From positions 96,160 through 160,159 of the forward strand of contig NZ_LQXO02000034.1 in assembly GCF_001639065.2 (NCBI RefSeq): a stretch of DNA of 64,000 nucleotides, written 5' to 3'. Source of the DNA: Vibrio barjaei (GTDB lineage: Bacteria > Pseudomonadota > Gammaproteobacteria > Enterobacterales > Vibrionaceae). The notes below the pieces were generated by a model. It searched no databases. It was not told the DNA's origin and saw only the letters and a program-made list of their open reading frames with translations. A program made the position numbers and the translations under genes. Below, one piece after another: positions 17,953-25,992 of the stretch (position 1 is the stretch's first letter; each line of letters begins with the position of its first letter).

Positions 17953-18732
17953 GTGACCAAACCAACACTTGCTGTCGCAATGATTGTAAAAAACGAATCC
18001 AAGCACCTGCGTGCCTGTCTCGAGTCTGTGCAAGGCTGGGTGGATGAAATCGTCATTATGGATTCTGGTAGTACTGATGATACCGCGGAAATAGCAGCGG
18101 AGTTTGGTGCGAAGTTTCACGTAAATCCTGAGTGGCCAGGATTTGGACCGCAACGACGTTTGGCACAAAGTCATGTAGAGTCAGATTTTGTATTCTGGCT
18201 TGATGCCGATGAGCGAGTCACGCCAGAGCTTAAGCAAAGTATTGTAGAGGCTGTAGAAAAGAACCTACCCTCCACTATCTACCAATTTGCCCGCCTTAGC
18301 TGGGTATTTGGGCGCTTTATCAAGCATTGCGGCTGGTATCCTGACAAAGTATTGCGTCTTTATCCAACCAAACTAACTCAATACGATGATTCTTTGGTTC
18401 ACGAAAAAGTTGAAACAAATGGCCACATGCAAGTTGAGACGTTGAAAGGTGACTTAATCCACTACACCTACGATGATATCCATCATTATTTAGTCAAATC
18501 GGCTGGCTACGCAAAAGCTTGGGCAGAACAACGAGAGAAACGCGGAAAACGCTCAAGTATCTCCCAAGGGATTATTCATGCCATTGCGTGCTTTGTAAAA
18601 ATGTACATTATTAAAGCCGGATTCTTGGATGGTAAGCAGGGATTTTTGTTATCAATTTTGTCAGCGCACTCCACCTTTGTGAAATACGCTGACTTGTGGG
18701 TTAGGACAAGTACTGAGCCGCCCAAGGATTAA
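17953..18732 (+). CDS. LPS core glycosyltransferase, WaaE/KdtX-like (GT2)
   Basis: A 259-residue GT2 enzyme resembling the WaaE beta-1,4-glucosyltransferases that put a hexose on heptose I. Features are AVAMIVKNESKHLRACLES, IVIMDSGSTDDT, the DxD-bearing FWLDADERVTPEL, and HCGWYPDKVLRLYP. The start is a GTG with AAGGA eight bases upstream. In many Gammaproteobacteria this gene lies between waaA and coaD, as here. Its 3' end overlaps the convergent GT9 gene by 32 bases. Confidence 0.87.
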   Translation: MTKPTLAVAMIVKNESKHLRACLESVQGWVDEIVIMDSGSTDDTAEIAAEFGAKFHVNPEWPGFGPQRRLAQSHVESDFVFWLDADERVTPELKQSIVEAVEKNLPSTIYQFARLSWVFGRFIKHCGWYPDKVLRLYPTKLTQYDDSLVHEKVETNGHMQVETLKGDLIHYTYDDIHHYLVKSAGYAKAWAEQREKRGKRSSISQGIIHAIACFVKMYIIKAGFLDGKQGFLLSILSAHSTFVKYADLWVRTSTEPPKD

Positions 18733-19735
18733 GTTCAGCAATCACCTTAACTAAATCAATGCGAGTCATATTCTCTTGGCTCGCTTTGTCCTCAGCTTTA
18801 GGTGGGCAGAAAGCAATGTGCCTACCGTCTGAGTTTAAAGGTTTCCAACGCAGCGGAGTTGCCGAACGCTTCGCAGGGAAAAAGCCGACGGTTGGAACGT
18901 CAAGAGCAGCCGCGATATGTAACGGGCCTGTAGAGCCTGCGATAAACAAACTCGCACACGCGAGTGAGCATGAAAAGTCCACCAGCCCATCATTTTTGTC
19001 ATAAACAACACTTCGAATACTGTTGCTCGCAAGCAGCTGTTGCAGTTCTCTTGCTTTGTCTTGCTCTCCAGGACCCGCTGTCAGCACGATTTCTGCACTT
19101 TGTTCGATACTAGTAATCAATTCACAATATTGATCTAGAGATAGATTATTGGCTGAGCCACCACTTCCCGCATGTACGTAGATCCATGGTTTAGCTTTAT
19201 TTAGTTCTAGCTGAGAAGAGAGCTTTTCTTTTTGCTTAGCTAACGCATCGAGGGAAAAAGAGAAATACGGCGCGCGTGGTTCAACAATTTTGATACCTTG
19301 GTCTGTCAAAAACGCTCGGATAAGGTCTAGGTTGTATTCATATTCTGGCTTAGCACTTTGCGAGCGCTTTTGTTTGATACGTTTGTTATAGAAGATTTGC
19401 GCCAGCTTAGTTGCAGGGGCGAGTCGGTATGGGATTTTTGCTTTCCAAACCAATAAAGCGTTATATGTCGTTGAGAATAAATTAATCGATGCATCGAACT
19501 TCGCACCTTTCAAGGTATTCACGAGTGTCGCCTGAGTGCGTTTATCCGCCTTGTCTCCACAATCAATAATCACTTCATCAATCCACGGACAAGCTTTGGC
19601 TAAAGCGACAGTATAGCTTGGTACAAGCGCAGTAATACGGCATTCCGGCATAGACGCTTTGAGCATCGCAAAGCTCGGCCAGGCCAACATAAAATCACCG
19701 ATTTTATCGTTTCGAACTACCAGAATGTTTTTCAT
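18701..19735 (-). CDS. GT9-family heptosyltransferase-like protein
   Basis: A 344-residue GT9 protein with NILVVRNDKIGDFMLAWPS at the N-terminus, HAGSGGSANNLS in the middle and the donor-site AGSTGPLHIAAALDVPTVGFF. It is the fourth GT9 gene in the window and the only one on the minus strand. It overlaps the 3' end of the waaE-like gene by 32 bases in antisense. It probably adds a further heptose or related sugar to the LPS core. The ATG at 19735 is preceded by AAAGAGAAAGATCAC, a modest ribosome site. Confidence 0.82.
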   Translation of the reverse strand: MKNILVVRNDKIGDFMLAWPSFAMLKASMPECRITALVPSYTVALAKACPWIDEVIIDCGDKADKRTQATLVNTLKGAKFDASINLFSTTYNALLVWKAKIPYRLAPATKLAQIFYNKRIKQKRSQSAKPEYEYNLDLIRAFLTDQGIKIVEPRAPYFSFSLDALAKQKEKLSSQLELNKAKPWIYVHAGSGGSANNLSLDQYCELITSIEQSAEIVLTAGPGEQDKARELQQLLASNSIRSVVYDKNDGLVDFSCSLACASLFIAGSTGPLHIAAALDVPTVGFFPAKRSATPLRWKPLNSDGRHIAFCPPKAEDKASQENMTRIDLVKVIAELNPWAAQYLS

Positions 19736-19875
19736 GTGATCTTTCTCTTTATCTCGTATACCTAGCGACTCAAGGATAATAGCAAGTCATTGGATTAATG
19801 ATAACTGTTGCGTGTCTGTTTGTTCGCATCTATAAAATGTTACACTGAACAAAATTTCTTACTAGAGCAAACATT

Positions 19876-20370
19876 GTGACCCAAAAGCGTTTATCTCGAG
19901 TTATCTACCCTGGTACATTTGACCCTATCACCAATGGCCACCTTGACCTTATTGAACGAGCGGCCACCATGTTTGATGAAGTGATCATCGCGATTGCCGC
20001 AAGCCCGAGTAAGAACACCATGTTTACACTTGATGAGCGTGTTGAATTCGCCCAAGAGGTGACCCAGCATTTGGACAATGTCTCTGTCAAAGGGTTTTCC
20101 GGCCTCTTGGTCAACTTTGCTGAAGACGAAAAAGCCAATGTGCTTATTCGTGGTTTACGAACCACTGTCGACTTTGAATATGAGTTCGGGTTGACCAATA
20201 TGTACCGACGTTTGCTACCTGGTTTAGAGAGTGTATTTCTTACACCAGCAGAAGAGCATGCGTTCATCTCTTCGACCTTGGTTCGAGAAGTGGCCATACA
20301 TGGTGGCGATGTCAGTCAATTTGTACCACCTCTGATTGAAGCTGCACTTCAAACTAAGAAAGTCGTTTAA
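19876..20370 (+). CDS. coaD: Phosphopantetheine adenylyltransferase
   Basis: Transfers AMP from ATP to 4'-phosphopantetheine, the penultimate step of coenzyme A synthesis. The 164-residue protein has the class I nucleotidyltransferase motif in YPGTFDPITNGHLDL (TNGH in place of HxGH) and the C-terminal ISSTLVREVA, the second ATP-binding motif. It starts with GTG. coaD commonly follows waaA-region LPS genes, as here, and is closed by a strong terminator. Confidence 0.97.
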   Translation: MTQKRLSRVIYPGTFDPITNGHLDLIERAATMFDEVIIAIAASPSKNTMFTLDERVEFAQEVTQHLDNVSVKGFSGLLVNFAEDEKANVLIRGLRTTVDFEYEFGLTNMYRRLLPGLESVFLTPAEEHAFISSTLVREVAIHGGDVSQFVPPLIEAALQTKKVV

Positions 20371-20475
20371 CATTTGAATTTTGTTTATAAAATTACACTC
20401 CCTAACAATAGATTGATTGCCAATTTATTGACCTACACTTAAAGAATGTGTGAGACTTCGTGAGTTTTTATTTGG

Positions 20476-20508
20476 CAGGATGATATAGCTATCATCCTGT
20501 TTTGTTTG
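20476..20508 (+). terminator. Intrinsic terminator after coaD
   Basis: A perfect 10-bp stem CAGGATGATA / TATCATCCTG with a TAGC loop, followed by TTTTGTTTG. Confidence 0.88.
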
Positions 20509-20556
20509 TAACAGAAATCCTGTTATCTGTTTTGGCGACAAGTTGGAGCTAACAAA

Positions 20557-21966
20557 ATGATTAATAAAGAGCGAGCGCTGTGGACCTTGCTGATTGGTGC
20601 GTTGCTCATCCGCCTACTTTCTCTTGGACTTTATCCTCTTATGGATACGACCGAGTCACGTTATGGAGAAATGGCGAGAATGATGGTGGAAACCGGAAAC
20701 TGGTTAACACCTCTATTTGATTATGGCGTGCCTTTCTGGGGCAAACCGCCGCTATTCACTTGGATGAGTGCTGCGAGCGTTGAGCTGTTTGGTTTGTCTG
20801 AGTTTACGTTACGTCTTCCACACTGGATTGCTGGTGTGTTAGTGGTCTGGGCAGCAGCTTGGTTTGCTAAAAAGAATGGTTATAATCCACTTGTTGCAGC
20901 CGTTGTGTTATCGACAACTCTAGTATTCTCTATATCTGCTGGCGCTGTGATGACGGATATGGCGCTCACTGTAGGTCTAACACTAGCAATGATAGGCTTC
21001 TATCAATGCTGGCGCGGTGAGACACTATGGGGTTACGTTGGCTTTGTAGGCTTAGCGATAGGTTTGCTAGCTAAAGGGCCGGTTGCCATCGTATTGTTTG
21101 GTTTGGCTGTGTTCCCTTGGATGGTGATTCAGCACGGTATTATCGGTGCATTTGTTGAACTATGGCGTCGATTCCCCATCATAAAGGGCACATTGTTAAT
21201 GCTCGCTATCGCCTTACCTTGGTACATCATGGCAGAGCGTGCTACGCCAGGTTTCATTGATTACTTTATTGTTGGTGAGCACTACAAGCGTTTTGTAGAG
21301 CCTGGTTGGACGGGCGATCTTTACGGCTCTGGTCATCAAGAGCCAAAAGGTAAAATCTGGTTCTTCTGGTTGCTAGCGGTTTTACCGTGGTCGATCATTC
21401 TGCCAATTTTGATGTTGGTTCGCGCTAAATTTGGTTGGGAACAAGCAAAGCAGAATCACGGTTTTACCAGTTTTGCAATTTGGTGGGCGTTGTCTCCGCT
21501 GATTCTATTTACTATGTCGAGCAATATCTTGCCAACCTATGTTCTCCCAGGCACGCCAGCTATCGGTCTTTTGTTGGCTATTTTCTGGAAGAAAAAGGAC
21601 ACCATTTGGTTAGCTATGGCATCACTAATCGTTCCAGTGGCGCTGATTGCAGCAACTTACATGTTGGCAACAGGAAAGGTTGCTGATAATAGTGATAAGG
21701 CGATCTTTGAAACTATCGATCCTAATGTACGTACTTTCTACGTCTACCCAAGGTCATACTCAGGTCAGTACTACAGTAACGGTCAAGCTAAGGTGTTTGA
21801 ATCGGATGACCAAGTGAAAGGGTTAAACGAGTTCTACATCATTTCATTCAAAGATAGGCAACGTGACTTTATTCCATTTAAGGAAAAGTACGACTGTAGC
21901 AAGCAAGCTGTAGCCGAGAGTCACGATAGAATGGCGTTGCTTTGTAAAATAAAGCCAAGTAACTAA
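20557..21966 (+). CDS. ArnT/PMT-like membrane glycosyltransferase (GT39/GT83-like)
   Basis: A 469-residue polytopic protein of the dolichyl/undecaprenyl-phosphate-sugar transferase superfamily. The first periplasmic loop carries the expected acidic motif DTTESRYGEMARMM (residues 29-42), followed by GVPFWGKPPLFTW and a second-loop GAVMTDMAL. About eleven membrane segments and a short periplasmic C-terminal domain are visible. ArnT, the best-known member, adds aminoarabinose to lipid A from undecaprenyl phosphate. No arnBCAD genes are seen here, so the donor may come from elsewhere, possibly from the GtrB-like enzyme upstream. The sugar and acceptor are unknown. Confidence 0.8.
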   Translation: MINKERALWTLLIGALLIRLLSLGLYPLMDTTESRYGEMARMMVETGNWLTPLFDYGVPFWGKPPLFTWMSAASVELFGLSEFTLRLPHWIAGVLVVWAAAWFAKKNGYNPLVAAVVLSTTLVFSISAGAVMTDMALTVGLTLAMIGFYQCWRGETLWGYVGFVGLAIGLLAKGPVAIVLFGLAVFPWMVIQHGIIGAFVELWRRFPIIKGTLLMLAIALPWYIMAERATPGFIDYFIVGEHYKRFVEPGWTGDLYGSGHQEPKGKIWFFWLLAVLPWSIILPILMLVRAKFGWEQAKQNHGFTSFAIWWALSPLILFTMSSNILPTYVLPGTPAIGLLLAIFWKKKDTIWLAMASLIVPVALIAATYMLATGKVADNSDKAIFETIDPNVRTFYVYPRSYSGQYYSNGQAKVFESDDQVKGLNEFYIISFKDRQRDFIPFKEKYDCSKQAVAESHDRMALLCKIKPSN

Positions 21967-21970
21967 AAAT

Positions 21971-22007
21971 AAAAAGGGTCGGTATGCAAACATACCGACC
22001 CTTTTTT
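21971..22007. terminator. Bidirectional terminator between the ArnT-like gene and pyrE
   Basis: AAAAA, then GGGTCGGTATG (21976-21986), loop CAAA, CATACCGACCC (21991-22001), then TTTTTT. The stem is perfect (11 bp) with A- and T-tracts on both sides, serving both convergent genes. Confidence 0.95.
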
Positions 22008-22021
22008 AACTTTGCTATTGG

Positions 22022-22663
22022 TTAGATACCGTACTCAGCACGATAGGCTCTCACCGCCTCTAAGTGCTCAGCGTTATCACCTTTCTCTTCAAGGAAGGTC
22101 ACAAGGTCAGTTAAGCTTACAATCGAAATGACCGCACAACCGAAGTCACGTTCTACTTCTTGAATCGCTGATAGCTCGCCTTTACCCTTTTCTTGACGGT
22201 CAATAGCAACAAGTACGCCTGCTAGATCTGCGCCGTTAGCTTTAATGATTTCCATCGACTCGCGAATCGCTGTTCCGGCGGTAATTACATCATCAACCAA
22301 CATAATGCGGCCTTCTAATGGGCTGCCAACCAAGTTACCACCCTCACCATGGTCTTTTGCTTCTTTACGGTTGAAACAGTATGGAGTATCCACATCGTGG
22401 TGGTCAGCCAGCGCAACTGCCGTCGTTGTCGCAATAGGGATACCTTTATATGCCGGGCCAAACAGCACGTCATAGTCAATGTCAGAATCTGCTAACGCTG
22501 CTGCATAGAAACGACCTAAACGTGCAAGGTCGCGGCCAGTATTGAAAAGCCCAGCGTTGAAGAAATAAGGGCTTTTACGACCAGATTTAAGGGTAAATTC
22601 GCCAAATTTTAGAACTTCTTTTTCTAGTGCAAATTCAATAAATTCACGCTGGTATGCTTTCAT
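22022..22663 (-). CDS. pyrE: Orotate phosphoribosyltransferase
   Basis: Makes orotidine 5'-phosphate from orotate and PRPP in pyrimidine biosynthesis. The 213-residue protein carries the PRPP-binding motif IMLVDDVITAGTAI and the N-terminal KSGRKSPYFFNAG substrate region. In many Gammaproteobacteria pyrE lies downstream of rph; here the two are co-oriented but separated by a hairpin repeat and an apparent rph terminator. AGAGAG upstream of the ATG is the ribosome site. Confidence 0.97.
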   Translation of the reverse strand: MKAYQREFIEFALEKEVLKFGEFTLKSGRKSPYFFNAGLFNTGRDLARLGRFYAAALADSDIDYDVLFGPAYKGIPIATTTAVALADHHDVDTPYCFNRKEAKDHGEGGNLVGSPLEGRIMLVDDVITAGTAIRESMEIIKANGADLAGVLVAIDRQEKGKGELSAIQEVERDFGCAVISIVSLTDLVTFLEEKGDNAEHLEAVRAYRAEYGI

Positions 22664-22720
22664 TTTTCTCTCTCTTTAATTTTATTCACAATGTACGTCG
22701 CGTCACCCACGCAGTACAAT

Positions 22721-22819
22721 CGTCATCCCCTTGAAAAAGGGAATCTCGTGCAACAAGTGACTCACATAATTTGAACACAGCACTCGCAGACAAAGATCTT
22801 CACTTTCGTGAGGATTACG
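22721..22819. repeat. Hairpin-ended intergenic repeat (family A), copy 3
   Basis: About 99 bp between rph and pyrE. The left end is CGTCATCCCCTTGAAAAAGG and the right end TCTTCACTTTCGTGAGGATT then ACG. It is shorter and more degenerate internally than copies 1 and 2. Lying in the rph-pyrE gap, it may affect pyrE leader transcription. Confidence 0.82.
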
Positions 22820-22846
22820 TTTTTTTGATTAGTGTTTTCTTTACTC

Positions 22847-22874
22847 AAAAAAATAGCCCCCTTACGGGAGCTAT
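22847..22874 (-). terminator. Probable terminator after rph
   Basis: On the minus strand ATAGCTCCC-GTAA-GGGGGCTAT is followed by TTTTTT, just past the rph stop. The stem has one imperfect position. It suggests pyrE is expressed mainly from its own promoter or by attenuation. Confidence 0.68.
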
Positions 22875-22877
22875 CAA

Positions 22878-23594
22878 TCAATCTTCTAATGCCAGCTTCT
22901 GAGCTGTCACGATCTCGGCAATACCTTTATTTGCTGACTCCAGCAATGCCATTAATTCTTTGTGGGTGAACGGTTCGCCTTCAGCGGTCCCCTGAATCTC
23001 AATCATTCGGCCGTCTTCAGTCATTACCACGTTCATATCAGTATCAGCAGCAGAGTCTTCGGTGTACTCCAGATCACATAGGATATCTTCGCCTAAGATA
23101 CCAACCGATACCGCAGCAACATGGCCTTTCATTGGGTTCGCTTTTAGTTTGCCTTTAGCGACTAAATGAGCGAACGCATCCGCCATTGCCACACTTGCAC
23201 CCGAAATAGACGCCGTACGTGTACCACCGTCTGCTTGAATCACATCGCAATCAACAGTGACCATGATTTCACCCATAGCCTCTAAATCAACAACAGCGCG
23301 AAGGCTGCGGGCGACTAGGCGTTGGATTTCCATAGTACGGCCGCCTTGCTTACCACTTGCTGCTTCGCGACGCATTCTCGAATGCGTTGAGCGTGGTAGC
23401 ATGCCGTATTCTGCCGTTACCCAGCCTTTACCTTGGCCTTTTAGCCAACGAGGGACATTTTCCTCAACCGTTGCATTACACAACACTTTGGTATTGCCGA
23501 ACTCGACTAATACAGAACCTTCTGCATAAGCGGTATAGTTGCGAGTAATTTTTATTGGGCGCACTTGGTCTGCTGCGCGATCATTTGGACGCAT
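22878..23594 (-). CDS. rph: Ribonuclease PH
   Basis: A phosphate-dependent 3'-5' exoribonuclease that trims tRNA 3' ends. The 238-residue protein matches the E. coli enzyme along its length: MRPNDRAADQVRP at the start, GQGKGWVTAEYGMLPRS, then CDVIQADGGTRTASISG and TEDGRMIEIQGTAEG. I prefer the second of two near-adjacent ATGs (23594) because AAGGT lies seven bases upstream and it matches family starts. The reading frame is intact, unlike the well-known frameshifted rph of E. coli K-12. Confidence 0.96.
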   Translation of the reverse strand: MRPNDRAADQVRPIKITRNYTAYAEGSVLVEFGNTKVLCNATVEENVPRWLKGQGKGWVTAEYGMLPRSTHSRMRREAASGKQGGRTMEIQRLVARSLRAVVDLEAMGEIMVTVDCDVIQADGGTRTASISGASVAMADAFAHLVAKGKLKANPMKGHVAAVSVGILGEDILCDLEYTEDSAADTDMNVVMTEDGRMIEIQGTAEGEPFTHKELMALLESANKGIAEIVTAQKLALED

Positions 23595-23793
23595 GGACAT
23601 TACCTTTGTTGGGGAAGAGGATTTGGTTGGGCGAGGATTATAGCGAAGATGGCTTTACGGGTCTAGCATCCTAAGTGCTAGGGACAATTCAAAACATCTA
23701 CCATTGGATATCTCAACGTGTATGACTTAGCGCACCTCACTATGCTAACATGAAGACAGTTTGAACAATTTATCAATCCAAGGAAATCAATCC

Positions 23794-24660
23794 ATGATCT
23801 ACAGCATGACCGCATACGCGCGTAAAGAAGTCAAAGGTGACTGGGGTAGCGCAGTATGGGAAATCCGCTCAGTAAACCAACGTTATCTAGAAACTTACTT
23901 CCGTCTTCCTGAGCAGTTTCGTGGTCTAGAACCTGTACTTCGTGAACGTTTCCGTAAACGCCTAGCACGCGGTAAAGTCGAATGCCACTTGCGCTTCGAA
24001 GCAAACCCTGCTGCAAAAGGTGAGCTAAGCATCAACGAGACACTGGCTCAGCAAGTGATTGGTGCAGCAAAGCAAGTTATGACAATGACAGGTGAAGATA
24101 GCCGCCTAAATCCATTCCAAGTGATGCAATGGCCAGGTGTAATGGAAACACCAGAGCAAGATATGGATACCATCAATAAAGCACTGCTTGAGGGTTTCGA
24201 ACAAGGTCTTAGCGACTTCATCGATGCTCGTGCTAGTGAAGGTGAAAATATGAAGGCGCTAATCGTCCAGCGTCTTGAAGCGATCGCTACTGAAGTAGTT
24301 AAAGTCCGTGCTCGCATGCCAGAAATCCTTGAGTGGCAACGTGAACGCCTACTGAGCAAGTTTGAAGAAGCAAAAATCGAGCTTGATGCCTCACGCGTAG
24401 AGCAAGAACTCATTCTACTGGCGCAGAAATCAGACGTTGCTGAGGAACTGGATCGCTTAGACTCTCACGTAAAAGAGACAACCAACATCTTGAAGAAAGG
24501 AGGCTCTGTAGGTCGTCGTCTTGATTTCATGATGCAAGAGTTCAACCGTGAGTCGAACACACTGGCGTCTAAATCTATCAGTACAGATATCACCGCGTCG
24601 GGGGTTGAACTTAAAGTTTTGATTGAGCAGATGCGTGAACAAATTCAAAATATCGAGTAA
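23794..24660 (+). CDS. yicC: YicC family endoribonuclease
   Basis: A 288-residue YicC-family protein, conserved next to rph/pyrE or gmk in Gammaproteobacteria and reported as an RNase affecting small-RNA turnover. The N-terminus MIYSMTAYAR and the C-terminal LDFMMQEFNRESNTLASKS, with acidic and basic residues, are diagnostic. AAGGA upstream supports the ATG at 23794 over the in-frame TTG at 23761. It diverges from rph. Confidence 0.93.
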   Translation: MIYSMTAYARKEVKGDWGSAVWEIRSVNQRYLETYFRLPEQFRGLEPVLRERFRKRLARGKVECHLRFEANPAAKGELSINETLAQQVIGAAKQVMTMTGEDSRLNPFQVMQWPGVMETPEQDMDTINKALLEGFEQGLSDFIDARASEGENMKALIVQRLEAIATEVVKVRARMPEILEWQRERLLSKFEEAKIELDASRVEQELILLAQKSDVAEELDRLDSHVKETTNILKKGGSVGRRLDFMMQEFNRESNTLASKSISTDITASGVELKVLIEQMREQIQNIE

Positions 24661-24702
24661 TATTAGCTTAAAGCTGACCCCATAAATAAACAGGCACAGA
24701 TA

Positions 24703-25764
24703 ATGAAAAATGTAGTTTACTCCACCACCCGTCAGTGGAATCCGGGAGATGAGTTTATCCTAATGGGTACCCAGTACTTACTTGAAAAGGTTATCGGTAA
24801 ACACAACCCAATCATTTTTAATCGTAACCCACAGATTAGACGAGCTCGAAAATACGATTTCATCAAAAAAATCGATAACACCTTAGGCAAAGACTTTGTT
24901 GAAAAGTTTTTAGATAACTCGGTAAAAGATCGTATGCCTATGGACTACGCTGACTTTGCTGTCTTCGCAGGTTCACCAGAATGGCGAGGCTTAAGGACGA
25001 GAAAACTGTATCGTTCTATTTTAGAATATGATGTGCCAACCCTTTTTATGGGATTAGGTACAAGTAGTCCCGTTCACTTTGGAGATGAGAGCTTCTCTGA
25101 GGACGAACAAAAAGTCTTTAAGAAGGCAAAATTAATTACTTGTCGTGATAATGATAGTTACAACGGACTTAAAGAAATTGGCGGCCATCAATTACCATGC
25201 CCTGCGCTCTTTTCAAGTCGAGATTATAGAAAAGTAAACAAGGTCAAGAAAATTGGCATACTTTATGGTACAGCAAGTGCAGTTGCATGTAACAATGTCT
25301 CTCAGACAACCTATGATTTCATGATGAAGAGTTACCGAGCTATTCTAGAAAAGTATAGTCAAGATTATGAAATCGAGTTTGTAGCGCATTATATTGATGA
25401 GCTTTCCGAGTTTAAGAAAGATTTTCCTAATGAGACCCTTAGATACTCGTTTGATGCCAAAGACTATCGCGATATCTTCTCTGAGTACGACTTGATGATT
25501 GGCTATCGTGTTCATGGCATCGGAATGTGTGCCTCACAAGGTACTCCAGGAATTATGATTGCGCACGATCCACGAGCAAGCACTGTTAAAGGTTTTCTAG
25601 CAGAAATGGTTGATCTGAGTATCAGTACAGATGACTTCCTCAAGCTTATTGATTCTACAATAGAGAATATCGCAGATAAGAGTGAAGCATTATTGAAACA
25701 TAGACACAATGTCGAAGAACAATATATCCAGCTCTTGACTAAGGCAATAGGCACAGAAGCTTAA
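24703..25764 (+). CDS. Polysaccharide pyruvyl transferase family protein
   Basis: A 353-residue protein with the layout of the PF04230 family, which adds pyruvate ketals from phosphoenolpyruvate to sugars of surface polysaccharides. Features are the N-terminal TTRQWNPGDEFILMGTQ, a mid-protein FMGLGTSSP segment and the C-terminal GYRVHGIGMCASQGTPGIMI, where the RxHG motif is characteristic. It begins 42 bases after yicC and is closed by a hairpin. It may decorate LPS or exopolysaccharide; the acceptor is unknown. The AT-rich codons differ from yicC, and it interrupts the yicC-gmk neighbourhood seen in other vibrios, so it was probably acquired. Confidence 0.82.
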   Translation: MKNVVYSTTRQWNPGDEFILMGTQYLLEKVIGKHNPIIFNRNPQIRRARKYDFIKKIDNTLGKDFVEKFLDNSVKDRMPMDYADFAVFAGSPEWRGLRTRKLYRSILEYDVPTLFMGLGTSSPVHFGDESFSEDEQKVFKKAKLITCRDNDSYNGLKEIGGHQLPCPALFSSRDYRKVNKVKKIGILYGTASAVACNNVSQTTYDFMMKSYRAILEKYSQDYEIEFVAHYIDELSEFKKDFPNETLRYSFDAKDYRDIFSEYDLMIGYRVHGIGMCASQGTPGIMIAHDPRASTVKGFLAEMVDLSISTDDFLKLIDSTIENIADKSEALLKHRHNVEEQYIQLLTKAIGTEA

Positions 25765-25790
25765 TCGATATCGAAAAGTCCCAGTTAACC

Positions 25791-25820
25791 AAAACGCCCT
25801 TTGCCCGCATAGGGCGTTTT
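25791..25820 (+). terminator. Terminator after the pyruvyltransferase-like gene
   Basis: AAAACGCCCT and AGGGCGTTTT form a perfect 10-bp stem around a 10-base loop (25801-25810). The T-tract is only the four Ts of the stem, so efficiency may be moderate. Confidence 0.72.
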
Positions 25821-25992
25821 GACATATTGAATTTGATTTGACAATAATTGAGCGAATCCTGTCTATTGTACTAAATCTGAGAGCTTAGTGTGCAGCATCC
25901 TCCCTACAACAGACACTTCTCTTTTTTCGATATTTCCACACCATAAGTGGAAATTGTTGTGGCCCACTCTCCTTTGTTTTCACTAAGAGCAT

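Noticed and set aside
22878..23594. Possible rph frameshift as in E. coli K-12
   Set aside because: The reading frame is intact to the expected C-terminus.
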